From positions 32,304,001-32,368,000 of the forward strand of contig OX485804.1 of NCBI GenBank assembly GCA_950295325.1: a stretch of DNA of 64,000 nt, in the 5' to 3' direction. Of the stretch, positions 34,531-46,477 are shown one piece after another. This stretch comes from Polytrichum commune (lineage: Eukaryota > Streptophyta > Polytrichopsida > Polytrichales > Polytrichaceae). Both the position numbers and the translations under genes were made by a program. Position 1 is the stretch's first letter. Every line of letters starts with the position of its first letter. The notes below the pieces were generated by a model. That model saw only the letters and a list, made by a program, of their open reading frames with translations, ran no database searches and had not been told where the DNA came from.

Positions 34531-36157
34531 ATGTCTGAGGCGGACAAAATGTACCAAGAAATCAAAGCTTGGTGGTACTCCTCTAGAATTGCATCAGGTT
34601 TAGCAATTCCTAAACTCGAAGATCGGCTCGCATTTTGGCATTTTCGGTGCGGTCAGTGGGGTGGATTCATAGAAATGGTATGACCTTTGCCATTTTTGTG
34701 CCTTCTGTTGTTTCTTATTATAAAAGTTAATCTCTAAATCGCTTCCATGATGTCTACATTCATCATCTTTGTAGAAACTCATAACAGAGGAATTGGTGGA
34801 CATCCCAACTTGCAACCTAGCATAAACAATGCACAACAAATGGATGCAGGCTTCAGGTAAACGCGGGTCCAACTTGTTTGTTGCCACATGTGATGATTGG
34901 GTTCGAACCTTCATGCAAATGACCAACTATAGAGCTTATCTTTGTAGGGGCCCTTCCGGTAAAGGCCTTTCTAAACATGATTTGAAACTGAAAAGAGCTA
35001 TGGCATGTGGAAACGAAAAGATAATTGCCGAAGCACTCAGTGAGATGCCTGGCGCATAAGACATCTGCACTCAAATTCCACACTTGGATGGGGAAGAGGT
35101 ATTTGGTTCCATCAAAAGGAAAATGGATCTTCCGATTGGTTGTGAAGGTGATTATCATTGCCCTGAGAAGGTTAATTTCTCTCATCCCCATGTTCAAATT
35201 AGATATGCCACTATTAGAGTGCAACTAAGAGCTATTGTTGAGGAGTTCAACTATGTCATGCCCCATATTCAAATTGTGGTGGAAACAAATTGTGATACAT
35301 TGGAATGGCACATAGCAAGAATCTCGCACAAATCAAAGAAACGATGTCATGCCATTCATAAACACACACAAACCAAATGCAAGTTGTTGGTTGTTAGGCA
35401 TGGAAAACCCACTATTGCCCCTACTTACGAAGGGCAGAAACGTGAGTATCAGGGCACACCAATTGAAATTGAGAAGTTTTGGTTTTGTCCGGACCAAATT
35501 GCATGTTGCATCATGGGACCTAAGCATTCCCATGTTCTTACACGACCCGAAATCTGTGAAGTTTGGCTTGTTCTTACTGGTACCAACCTTACTTGTAACG
35601 AAGTCATTGAACTTGGGTTTCACCTAAAATCAAGCGTGCCCATTTCCCCTCAACGACTTCTCTCCTTGTCTAGGGTATTTCAACATGCTTTGTGGACTCA
35701 TCCTCGACCAACACATGTGGAAAGAATCCCTTCTCTTCGGAATGGCAAACAAGTTCGTCAAAGTTGTAAGGCACCCACCGAAAATCACCGCAATCTGTGT
35801 GAGAGTGCAAGGAATGTAACTAGAATTATTACCGGGGTGAACCTCCTTCCTTACTCTAAACTTGGTGCTATTATCACGCTTTCGTCCAAGACTGCCTCTA
35901 ACGAGAAAGTTTATAACATCACACTTTGTAATTTTCCATCTTGTACTTGTCCCCATTATGGAATCATGAACGACACATCCATTGGAAAGCGTGGCATGTA
36001 CATAAACTACAAACACCTTTATTACATCTTCCGTTACTTATGCAAACTGGATTACAAGAAAGACACATTCATCCATGCTCCTACCCTCAGTTGGGATGAA
36101 GTTAAGCAAGTGTTTGTTGCTGCTGAAATCCGACATGTGAGTGAGCAAGTTAGTTGA
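34531..36157 (+). pseudogene. SWIM-type zinc-finger protein relic (possibly transposase-derived)
   Basis: Two exons, 34531 or slightly upstream to 34677 (donor GTATGA) and 34775-36157 (acceptor TTTGTAG), share a phase and would encode about 510 residues. The frame is broken twice by TAA, at 34826 and 35057, then stays open for about 365 codons. Near the C-terminus YNITLCNFPSCTCPHY, about 20 residues, then YKHLYYIFRYL, looks like a SWIM finger (CxC...CxH), but the third Cys is Tyr. SWIM fingers occur in MULE transposases and in plant proteins derived from them. Both stops could come from CAA to TAA changes and the lost Cys from TGC to TAC, the pattern of cytosine-deamination decay. Family membership beyond SWIM is inference. 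Confidence 0.62.
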
Positions 36158-38015
36158 TAGATATTAGACTGCTATCATGTAGATATATCATACCGATATA
36201 TTATATTCAAATAGCCAAATTCCAATAGCCAAATATTATATTTATAACCCAATATGTATCCCTTTCTATAATATAATAATATTTAATTATGTAAACGATG
36301 TTCCACATCCTATGGTGTTTTCACAACGTTTGCTCCCTCTCATCCTCAAAATTGCCTTTAAATTATTTGTACTTTGGCTTGGTCAACCCACTTTGGGATG
36401 GCCTCCCTAAACATGATATGAATTTTAAAACAGGCAATAGCATCACCTTGCAAGGTTTATTTAATCTAAAATCCACAGTGATGGGTATTTTTAATTGAAA
36501 AAACGTTAATTTTTTATTTGTTAACCAATTCTTTTAAGAAATTACATCCTACAATCGTTGTGGGCTCATACAATCCCTGCTCACGCTCACATCCTCACAT
36601 CCTAGAGTCGTTGAGAGTTTTTGCGTCAGATTTCCAAATTAATTATGAATCTTTGAGGCTTAGAATTTTCATGTTTGCGCCAAATGTGATTTTTGAGAGC
36701 CCTTGCAATGTGTATGACTCCATTTTACATCCAATCTTACATGATATTCCAAAGTAACTTCAGAAACTCCAAATACCAATCTCAACGATAGGTATCTGAA
36801 ACATTAAATAAAATAAATTATCAAATAAATGTATAGCTTTCCAAGTAGATGTGAGTGTTTTTCCCCTATCTGACACATTTCTTAGTGTGTTCTAAGGTTT
36901 AGTCCAAAAGTTACAGAAATTGGGCACTAGATGACTTTTAAAAATTCCACAACATTGAGGTTTAGTCCAAATTCGTTGGAATTTAAGGCATTGGATGAAT
37001 TATGAAATTTAGATATGCTCACAAAATTTCCACCTACATCCAAAAAAGTTAAAGGTCTTATTGAAAACAAAAACCATAAAAAAATTGGTCATTTTGGTTC
37101 TCTCAAGGATTTAGGGGTTAAAGGTAGTGGGATTTGGAGGCCTTCTAGTACACCATTTATGGTATTTAGTGTCACATGCGCAATAGTGTCACTTACCCTG
37201 ATTTGAGGCGTATGCTAGGATACACTAATGATCAACAACTTCACCATTAGTGCCACCTCATGACACTTGGCGTTCAATTGCGCATACTAATATCTTGGCA
37301 TGAGTACGTTCAATAGTGTTATGAAGTGTATGCCTATGTTACACAATGGTCTTGAAGTTGATTAAAGTGTACACAAATGACATGTGGCATGAATATGCTC
37401 AAGAATATCTTCCTCTTGCATACTAAAATGTAAATAATTGACACTTGCCAATAGTGTGCTCAATAGTATCTTCCCATGGCATACTAAAATTCAAAACTAT
37501 CATGTCAAGTATCCCATGGGGAACACTAAATATCGCCATGTAAATTATTTTTCACTTGAAAAAGATATTTATGTTAATGAATAGTATCATATTGGCAATT
37601 AGTGAACGTGACAGTTTGACACCTCTAGGCATCTAGTGCAGGCCCTCTCACAAATAGTGTTCGTGACACACAAAAAATATTGAAATTGGTGTAGTTCTAT
37701 CCTTCTTGTGTACATGGCACCTCTTACCTTGGTTGTGATGACTTTGAAGGGATACACTTTTCCACCCTTGTGTTGTAATTGGTTCTATTAAGGGATTGTG
37801 TTTGTCATGTTTGTGTTTGGTGGCTTGGTCAATATATCTATCATGTATAACGTGAATTTGATAATTTAGATGGTGAGATCAAGAGTGGGAATTAGTGGTC
37901 TTGTGAATTCCATGGCAACTCCCTTAATGTAGACAAAATTTGGGCATAAGTTTGCAAGGCATGTCAAGCACCATGTGACAATACAAATGCAGCTTAGGAT
38001 CCATGGTGGATTGTG
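36158..38015. other. AT-rich intergenic sequence, no gene
   Basis: Contains many short repeats of the type AATAGTGT / ACACTAAT between 37140 and 37680, suggestive of decayed mobile DNA with no defined ends. A short frame near 36388 (GLPKHDM) faintly recalls GLSKHDL of the SWIM relic. Confidence 0.35.
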
Positions 38016-39545
38016 TTATCTTGGGGATAATTGATAAGTGTCAACGTTGGTGAGCATGAAATGTTGTGCATTTATGCACACCTTTAGGAGGTTGGTGATT
38101 TGGTGAGTGGCCACATTATGACATGCAATTTCAAGTTCTTTGAGAATTTTTTTGTTATAGGGGGATAGTAGGTGTGGCCAAGTGTCTTTATCATGATTAG
38201 AGCATAGTGTGTAATTTGGGTTGGTATATATGTGGGGCCAATTTTTTTTGTGTTTTTCCATTTTATTGGACAATCTAAATTTTAGTAGTTGTGTTATTTG
38301 GGCATGGGTAGTTTGTTGTATTTTTCACAAGCGATTAGATAATTTATGGCTAATTTGATTGTTTGAGACCCATTTTTCCATGTATTTATATTGTGTGGTT
38401 TTTTTCGATCGTATGTTTATTATGTTAATCTTTGATGTAGGCCATTAAGCTTGTAATTATGCATGCTAGATTAGTACTTGAGGGTGGTTTTGCTAGTCTA
38501 CATGAGATGGTGTGGGGAGTGGGGGTGATGGTTCCTTTGGCAATACCATCATTTGCTAATGTGTTTGCTAAGTCATTCCCTATGATGCCCATGTGGGCTT
38601 GAACTTTTAGTTTGGTACTATTGTGAGGAAACCGATTTATATGGTGTACTATGGATACTATTAGGAGTTTGCATGGGTGATTGTGTTGGGATGAGGGGCG
38701 TCCTACATGGTTGTTGATTAGGTAGATGTTATTTTGGATATGTGGAAATATGTGTATGTTGCATGAGATTTGTTGGATGTTGGTGAGTGCCAATAAGATG
38801 ACATAAAATTTGGCTTTGTGGATATTTTGGAATGCGGGGAGTCTTTTGGCTATTTCCATCATGTTGATTATGCTATATACCCCTAATCATGTGAGATTGT
38901 TGTTGCCCTTGCCATTTAGGGGGAGGGTGTAAAGAAATCATATGTGAATATGCATTAGGTTGGATGTATTTTTGAAGCTTTTGGGGTAAACTAGTCTATT
39001 AGTATTGGTAGGGTTGGTAGATTGGGGATTGAGTATGTTAATTTTGGGGAGCGTTCACACTTTGCAAGGGTGTTTACTTTGTATTGTTCTATGGTGATTG
39101 TTGGGTTATATGTTGGATTTTTTATGTTGTGAGCATTTGGAATGACTTTGTATAGAATATGTGACTCGTGGGCACAATGTTTCAATTGTGTATGAAAATG
39201 ATTGATGTAGTGATGTGTCATGTTGGTTGTAATATGAGGGCATCGAGGAGCGAAGGGATATCAGTAGGCATTGGGTGGGACATTTGTAAAGATGTGGATG
39301 TCTTGGTGTGATATTAGGTCTAGCTTTTGTGGTCCAATCATTATGGTTGAGAGTCATTATGGTAATGTTGTCGAGGTCTTCTTTGGCTGCCATTCTAGCC
39401 CAGTGTATAGATTCAACCATGGTGTGGTGGTCAATGGGGTTTGTGTATTTGGAGCCAATCCATTGCAAAGATATGGCATTTTCATGTAAGCCAAATATGG
39501 GATCTCTTTGGTAGGGGGGGGTATTGTTTTAGGGTGGTAGGACAT
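38016..39545 (-). pseudogene. LINE-like RNase H and C-terminal region, decayed
   Basis: The - strand fragments read in order: an upstream block (VESIHWARMAAKEDLDNIT), an RNase H domain at about 38862-38500 (AKFYVILLALTNI, NIHIFPHIQNNIYLINNH, AHMGIIGNDLANTLAN), then a C-terminal piece at 38273-38016 with a Cys/His motif (CSNHDKDTWPHLL). RNase H followed by a Cys/His tail is the end of ORF2 in plant and fungal-type LINEs. The Asp expected in HIFTDSQ-like context is replaced (HIFPHIQ), and the usual NDLADxLA reads NDLANTLAN, so it is catalytically dead. Frameshifts separate the blocks. Confidence 0.6.
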
Positions 39546-40521
39546 GTGAATGGTTAGAGAATATACAAATGGACTATGTTGAAGTGAATTAGGAGGTTAG
39601 TGATTATTGGATGCATGCATTGGTGTGTGTTTATGGGTAGGATGCTTTTAGGTTTTTTTTCTTTCTTTCTTTTTCTCCTTGAAAGGATGGAGACGTAACG
39701 ATTTACTAGCCAAACTACTTTGGTTGCAAAGTCCTATGATGGTGGGTTGAAGGTAGGGAGGTAAGGAGCAGGTTGGCTTCATTTTGTGGTATCTTTGCAG
39801 AGCCATCTAATTCTGTCCAGAGTTGTTGTGGTCATGTAGGGTCCAGTGTAGTCAAATATAACGCATTTTCTAGTTGGTTTATTGATACACTCTGGGATTG
39901 TATCTTAAGCCTACATAGGGTACATGGAAGAGTTTAAACTAACAAATCCAGATGCTATAACACCAGGGTTGATACCCACTTGAGATTGGCATGTGTACCA
40001 TTGTGAAATTCCATATTATTACTTATTATATGCCCTTTGAGATTTCATGGAAAATTTGAAAACCACGACCCGCCAGGTATCAAAGCTTAAATTTTCATCA
40101 TTCCCTTATCCACTGGATTATACAAAAAATGAGACCTGCACAACACTTGTACTAATGAATGTCGGATGGGTATAGAGGTGAATGCATGCTATCAAGACAC
40201 AGTATCAATATAGGTACAAAAGAACCTAACCAACTAGTATCAAAATTGTTAAACTTGATACATATTGATACTTGATGGGTATCACAAGAGAGAATAATTG
40301 TACACCCGATTTTATTATCTAGGTCAATAACATCCTAATACCTCATTAATACTAGGCAGTTTTACCTAGATATGACGGTTCTTGCATGAGATATGAAAAC
40401 AATATATCCTCAAGTACACTACTTGTACCCTGTGGGTATCAAAAAAAAATCTAATAACTCTTTATATATACCAGAGCAATAGCCCAAAAAAAGGTGATAC
40501 CAACCCAACAATGGTATCAAC
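39546..40521. repeat. region with recurrent TGATACC/GGTATCA words
   Basis: Between about 39885 and 40520 at least nine words related to TGATAC(C/A) or GGTATCA occur on both strands (near 39885, 39970, 40078, 40200, 40241, 40257, 40268, 40280, 40435, 40495, 40512). No gene is seen. The array lies immediately 3' of the PRG-repeat gene. Confidence 0.45.
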
Positions 40522-42208
40522 CTACTCCACATTCTCTGAGCCATCTTGAGGCCCACATTCATCAACTTCGCTCCCATGTCCCTGGATTGGCATCCCGCGG
40601 GGATTGCGAATGCTGACACCACGTGGATCGTGTAATTGAGGCAGATGAGGAATGTGAGCTTGAGGACCCAATGTTAACCCTGGATCCCCATTGGGAGAAA
40701 TTCCAACCCCTCTTGGGTTGTGAAAGTGCGGCAGGCCATGTCCAAACTTGGAGTGACTGTTGACCTGTTGCGAAGCTACTGTGTCTTGTGTTTGTGTTGC
40801 AGGGTCAGACTCTCCTACCTCCGGTTGCATTGAAATTCCAGCCCCTCTGGGATTCCGGATTTGAAGAGGAAGATGCACAAAATGGGGTTTCTCATCACCT
40901 TCGGATCGCACGCCTACTCCTCGGGGATCGTGAAGCTCTTGTGGTAAATGCACAAACTGCGGCTGTGTTGAATCTTCGGGTTGAGAGGGACTGGATCCCA
41001 CCCCATCAGTAAGCTGCCAAAAACCATCATATACAAAAAGAAAAAAGTTATATCCTCCTTCACACCCAACGGAGATAAGATTATATGCCTCGAACCCTAA
41101 AACCCTAAACCCCAAACCCTAAATTTGGTTCATCTGGCAAGTGTTGCACCATGTACTAGTAAAAGTTCAACATGAAAGACTATGAAAGTATGCTTCATAC
41201 AGACACTTAAAGAAAAGAGATGGTCTCCTGCATCACAATATACAGATGTTTATCGTTTCACGACTACCTCAGGTACTAGAGATGCAAGAAGTTGAATTCG
41301 ACCAACAACCACTTGTGATATAAATACAAGCGACTTTCTCTTAGTGCCTACCATGCGATACCACGTATCTATTCACCATTCACCATGAAATTCTGAGAGT
41401 ACCTATGGAATTTCTAGCCAGACTCGGACCCATCCTGATTATTTCCTCGTCGACGATCCTGGTAAAATGCCCTACATTTGTACAACCCAGGTCACCAACC
41501 TGACCTCCCATGGGCTCTCTCTATGCTCATTGAACATTACTCCGCGATGAATATATCTTATCACTAAGCTTCACGACATTGAAACTCACCAGAAAGACCA
41601 TAAATGCACAAGAAAGAGCTACCAGTTTGTTCTTAATCATCATCTGTCATCAAAGATCCCAATACAGTTAGTTGAAACTACAGCCAAACCCCAGCATCCT
41701 CGACTCATTCTCAATGATGCGATCCAGGCATGTTAGATGTACTAGTCTCTCCAAAACCGTACAAATTGCTAACCCCGACATTGAGTCTAAGAATTGAGTG
41801 GCTTATGATAAACATTATTTGTGAAGAAACTAATATAGTGCTTGGTGAGTTTACTCCATTAATGTTCAGTCAAACCCTAAACCAATGTTTGCTCACTGAA
41901 CGACCTAACTGATCGAGGTTTGAGCTGGTTCTAGTGAAGTTCAAATTGTAAGAAGTGATTCATGATTCATTGAAGTAAATAAAAATGAAGCATTAATCCG
42001 TTCTCGGGCTCCTAGGGCCTGTTTGAAACTAAATTACATGCAGTGCATTGACGAGATTTCAACCACATCCACAAGCATACTAACAACACGTAGATTAAAA
42101 AATATATACTTTAATATTATTGTAGGTGACACTTCATAATTAAGCTGCAGAAAACTAGCACCATACCTCGGCATTGTTGGTCATTGGTTTGCTTCCTTCA
42201 TCCGCCAT
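40522..42208 (-). CDS. unrecognised 177-aa protein with repeated PRG-centred motifs
   Basis: Two exons, 42208-42167 (14 codons, donor GTATGG) and 41013-40522 (acceptor TTTTTGGCAG), join in phase. The product is hydrophilic, without signal peptide or membrane helix. Exon 2 repeats a core (H/R)(D/N)PRG(V/A)(G/S)(I/V): LHDPRGVGVR, IRNPRGAGIS, FHNPRGVGIS, LHDPRGVSIR, then NPRGMPI. Three or four are preceded by a HLP element (FVHLPQ, FVHLPL, PHLPQ; GLPHF in one). Spacers are acidic and Gln/Ser-rich. I know no family with this pattern. It could be a repeated binding motif or an intrinsically disordered scaffold; a peptide precursor is less likely without a signal sequence. The 1.15-kb intron holds a telomere-like tract. 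The start ATG 42208 gives MADEGSK. Confidence 0.65.
41092..41123. repeat. short interstitial telomere-like tract (CCCTAAA type)
   Basis: AACCCTAAAACCCTAAACC continues with one more degenerate unit, ending CCCTAAA. It lies in the intron of the PRG-repeat gene, about 80 bp upstream of its exon 2. It may be a telo-box regulatory motif or chance. Confidence 0.6.
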
Positions 42209-43640
42209 AGCTACTGAACAAAGCACCTCCTCGATCACATAAAATCTGGACACTCACAAATCAAGAGCTGGTAGTATCAATGCTCCCTGACTACAGTACT
42301 TTCATTTCACATGCGCTTGCTTCAGATTTGAGCAAATACCTACTAGAGCTCCGACATTCATCATGTCATAGGAAATGAGTCTAATGAACTCAACAGCTAT
42401 CAACCTACCTCACAGGATGTGACAAATGCTCTCCACATTGCAGAATCTAATCCGCAACCACTTGAAACGCTACACAAATTTATACAAAACCTACTTTCAA
42501 TTAAAGCTTGCAAACGTTTTTGCTAGATGAGAAAAACCTTCTATGTGATATACAAGAAGAATGAATCAAGCAACGAACAACCAACACGTGGCCAGGTCAC
42601 TCGGTACAGAGAACTTCAACAAATCTCCATGGATCTCCTCCTCCGACTCTGCAACCCTGTGTTCTGCGAAAACTCTGGAAACTCTAATTTGATTTGGAGA
42701 ACTTCAAATATAAAGGCCAAGCTGTGAAGCGTACCTCACAAACTCGCAATGGCCACCTCGAACACAGCTTCAACTATAGAAAGACCGAAAACTACCGCTA
42801 ATAGATCTTTTCGTTTCTGCGTCTGCTTGCTTCCGGATTCATCCGCAGGCTGCAGTTTAATAGGCTTTCATGCTTTGGAAGCACTCGTCGTTGGTTGCAA
42901 GCAAGAGAGGTGTGACTGCGAGAAGAGAGAGTGTCAGGAAGGGGACATCGCATGTGCATTATGGAAGAAGGCAGCCACGTCATCCCTCCTAGGTGGCACA
43001 ATTACATCCATCTGCTGGAATACTCTCATCCACTCTTCATCCGGACTCTGACTTCAATAAGGAAGAGCATGATCACACGTTGTACACCAAACGCTAAGAC
43101 AAAGAGGTGTTAAATCGGGTAACATTATTTTAGAGGGGAGTAGTCTCATTATACGTTTAACACGTTCACTCTATAATGAGCTTCATACACTATTGCTCCC
43201 ATGATCAATTTCTAATATCTTACAATACTCAAGATTTTATATATAAAAATATTAACTAAAGCTAGTATTCTATTTGGTCAAATAATTTGAGGTATTAATA
43301 GTTGGTTATCTTATAGAGGAGTAGAAAGTTGAGCCACAATATACTAAAGCCATCTTTCTTCGGAAAGGCTTTCTAGGCCCCGCCAATGAAAATTATAGCG
43401 ATTAGGCCTATGTGTGGGTTCAGCTCACATGCTAAACCCAACACTCTTCCGTTTCGGGGATGTTGTATGAAGAACCAGTGAACATGCTCTAAGTGATGGC
43501 GAGAGGGAAGTAGGTGTGATCCCATACGAGCGTACTACCTCTCATTCATCCAACATTAAAGCCTTGGAATTAGAATGTAATATGAAAGTTTTTATTTTTT
43601 ACCATTTCAATTGACATCGGAATTGCTTTCAAAATTTTCA
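42209..43640. other. PRG-repeat gene upstream region; no convincing gene
   Basis: The promoter of the - strand gene is expected here. A 100-codon + strand frame at 42749-43051 starts MATSNTAS and has several Cys, but no family signature and no conserved splice context; it is recorded only as a possibility. Confidence 0.35.
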
Positions 43641-44712
43641 TGTCCTCTAGTTGCCACCCAGAGATTGCCAAGTCATTTACGTTGATTGATGACAAATATC
43701 TAGCATGGCCTACACTAGCATATGTATAGTGTAGTGTACTTCACATTGTTTGTACCTATTTAGGTGTGTAACGTTTTTCATCATTCTTGGATTGATATCA
43801 AAGCCTACGTGGTCACTTCATGAGACATTGCTTTGATGCTACATGACAAGTCATGCCACTCAAATCAAAATTCCACATCAATCTTAATGCCATCCTAAAC
43901 CATATATGTGGTGTACTTAATTACCTAAACTAGAGTGCTTCATGCAATATTATATGTCTAATTTAGTGTAGCATTGGAATTCATGCACCATCTTGATTAG
44001 AGTGCCATCTTGCATGACTTCTCATTTAACAACAAGTGACCAAGGTTACCTTTTTTGGTTGCCACGCAACAATTGCCAAATCATTTACGTGGGTTCACAA
44101 TGAATACCTAGTGTGGCCACACTAATTGAGATATATAGTGTAGTGTGTACTTTCATTGTTTTGTAAATACTGAAGTTTGCAAAGGTTCTCACACATAATG
44201 GGATTGATGCCAAAGCCTATGTGGGTTTCAACCCTCTTGGTTTGCTACAACAATATAAAGCATGGATGCCACTGTAATCAACACTGCACATCAATTTTAA
44301 AGTCACATTATCATAGAAAGATAGATAGTGCACTTACCTTAACGCCAGTGCCGTAAGGCATGGCCTAGGTTGTTCTATGAACAGACACTTTATTCACTCC
44401 GGCCTCCTCCGGAGACCGGAGTTCTTCTTCTTCTTCTGCACTTACCTAGAGAGCTTCGTGCTACAATTAATGTTTATCTAATTTAGTGTGCATTTAACAT
44501 TGATGTGCATGCCATGTCAAATAGCATGGCTTGCATGACGTGTCCCGTAAAAACAAGTGTCTCAAACCACCTTCTTTGGTTGCCACCCCACAAGCACCCA
44601 ACACCTGCCATATCATTTACTACATGGGTGTGCCGTGTATAAGCACCTTGTGTGGCCCACACTAATTCACATGCATAGTGTAAGCACCGTGTACTTTACA
44701 TCATTTTGTACC
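43640..44712 (+). repeat. three diverged tandem units of about 400-520 bp
   Basis: Blocks beginning TTGCCAC and containing AT(C/A)ATTTAC, then TG(T)GGCC.ACACTA and TAGTGTA...GTGTACTT occur near 43650, 44060 and 44578. The 44060 unit is lengthened by the 97-bp SINE-like insertion at 44340. No coding frame is conserved between units. Confidence 0.6.
44340..44436 (+). mobile_element. 97-bp SINE-like insertion with 11-bp target duplication
   Basis: TGCACTTACCT occurs exactly at 44329-44339 and 44437-44447, flanking a 97-bp insert. The insert ends in (TTC)n after a GC-rich inverted word (CTCCGGCCTCC TCCGGAG). A parallel tandem unit near 43912 lacks it (GTACTTAATTACCT then AGAGTGCTTC), showing the empty site. 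Long duplication and 3' simple tail suggest LINE-machinery retroposition. No clear pol III box is seen. Confidence 0.6.
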
Positions 44713-45446
44713 TAAGGTAGACAACCTTAAAATTTTACTTTTCTTATTAGGACACCTATATTTGAGTGGTACGTGGTTCAGTGTGGCTCCAAGAACACGT
44801 ATTTAAAAAAAATGTGTTTTAAGGAGATTGGATTTTATGCTCATATTATGATAATCATTCTAGATTCAATAGGCAACATAATAAAGGGGACTAGAGTAGA
44901 GGCACCCATAACCGATCACTTAAGATATTTAGCACTAGATTTGGAGAAGTATAGAGTGGTGCAAATTTTTCCAGTGTAGGAATATAGAAATCACACGGAT
45001 TGCAATTTGTTTGGTAATTTTATTCCTTCAATTCAATATATTGTGAAGATTTGAAGCCAAAAGTTGGTTCAAACATTTTATCAATGTGTGCAATATGCCA
45101 TAACCACTCATTCCTCCTCACTTTAGAGATCAAAACTAGGACATGTGCCATGGCATTATTGGTTCCAGCTTGATTGAAATTCAACCTCATATTGATCAAA
45201 ATTCTGGTACCCTATAGATTATCGATGGGGTCCTCATGAGGAATAAATGCCTCTACTATATGTGACAATTTAGTAGGTATGAGAATCTCTCACTTTGATA
45301 ATGAGAAGATATTCACACAAGGTCCAGCAATTAAGGGGAAAGTGGCTACAGCCTTGATAAGTTTGGATTTGCCCACCATCTTGTACTAATTGCATGCTCA
45401 TATTGCTAGTTGGACAAAGTAACCATTTAAAGACCCATCTACCCTA
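44713..45446 (+). repeat. AAGGTA-family repeat, long copy (734 bp)
   Basis: It starts TAAGGTAGACAACC and ends AGACCCATCTACCCTA. It shares ATTTGAGTGGTACGTGG, GTGTGGCTCCAAGAACAC, GAGATTGGATT and GGGGAAAGTGGCTACA with the WSD intron-2 copy. It is longer than the 360-380 bp copies. A frame at 44773-44979 inside it is not conserved in the other copies. Confidence 0.55.
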
Positions 45447-46477
45447 TTCAAGTTCGCAAAGTTTTTCACAATGCTTGGAGTGATGCTAGAGCCTACTTAC
45501 GAACATGGTCACATTGGTCAATGGTCCCTCATGTACTTTACTGAAGATAATTTAAGGTGTAAGTCCAGCTAGCAATAATCTAGACACCTATATTTGAGTG
45601 GTACGTTGTTATGTGTGGATCTAATAACAAACACCAAGGAAATATATGTTTAGAATAGGCTCGACTATGTGCTCAAAGTGTGTTAACTATTATAGGATCA
45701 ACAATCAACATGATTGAGGGGATGTATACGACCACTTTATCAATAGTGTGTTTTCACATGCATTGCCCAAATAACCATGATAGGTGGTGACAAGGAAGAG
45801 GTGAGACAACCCATACATTGGTACCTTGGAGACGTGGGTTGCAGTCATCCAACGAGGAATCATTGTATGGGTTGGTTCGCCTTCCCTGGAGCACGATAAC
45901 CTTTACTTTGATAATGAACAAGGTATTCATGTAACCTCAAAAGAGTTACAATATGACACAAATGGCTATTGGGCACGGCTGGGATTTGCCAATCATCTCA
46001 CACAAAGGTGGATATTGGAAAATGATGAAAATTAGTTGATTCAGCCCAAAATAGTGGCTTAAAATTTGTGCAATATTTTTTCAGAAATGGAATAGAGGAA
46101 ATGATGAGGCAAGTTGATTCAAACATTTTATTTATGTAAAATATTGGTTACATTTTCTCAAAGAGGCAAGTAGGTCTAAACCCCTACTTGTATAGTAGAG
46201 TCTCCCTAATTTGAGCATCAAAATATCCTCCTATGCATACAAATGCACATAAAATGGTTAACCCAAAAGTGGCACCCAAAAGTGATCGCAAGTGGTATGA
46301 AGTAACACCTATTTGGCAAATCACTACATCCTTTTCGGGCCACCACTTTTACAATTAACCATTTTGGGTCCACACAAGAACCATCCTACCCCTAGTCTAG
46401 TGCACTAGTAGTGGTCATTCACCATTTTCGGTTTTTCTACCTTAATTACGTGTTTCATGCCCTACAAGAAGTGGGTG
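45447..46477. repeat. further AAGGTA-family debris, no gene
   Basis: 45575-45700 repeats GACACCTATATTTGAGTGG and a GTGTGGATCTAATAACA block of the same family. The rest is AT-rich with short frames only (for example 45826-46035), none of them recognisable. Confidence 0.45.

Noticed and set aside
36388-36450. GLPKHDM-like stretch as a second SWIM gene fragment
   Set aside because: Similarity to GLSKHDL is only a few residues long and no further collinear match follows.
42749-43051. 100-codon + strand frame opposite the PRG-repeat gene
   Set aside because: Has an ATG and several Cys but no recognisable motif, no splice support and a rival frame on the other strand; kept only as a note.
44773-44979. 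68-codon frame in the AAGGTA-family repeat
   Set aside because: The equivalent frames in other copies are broken or different, so it is not a shared transposon gene.
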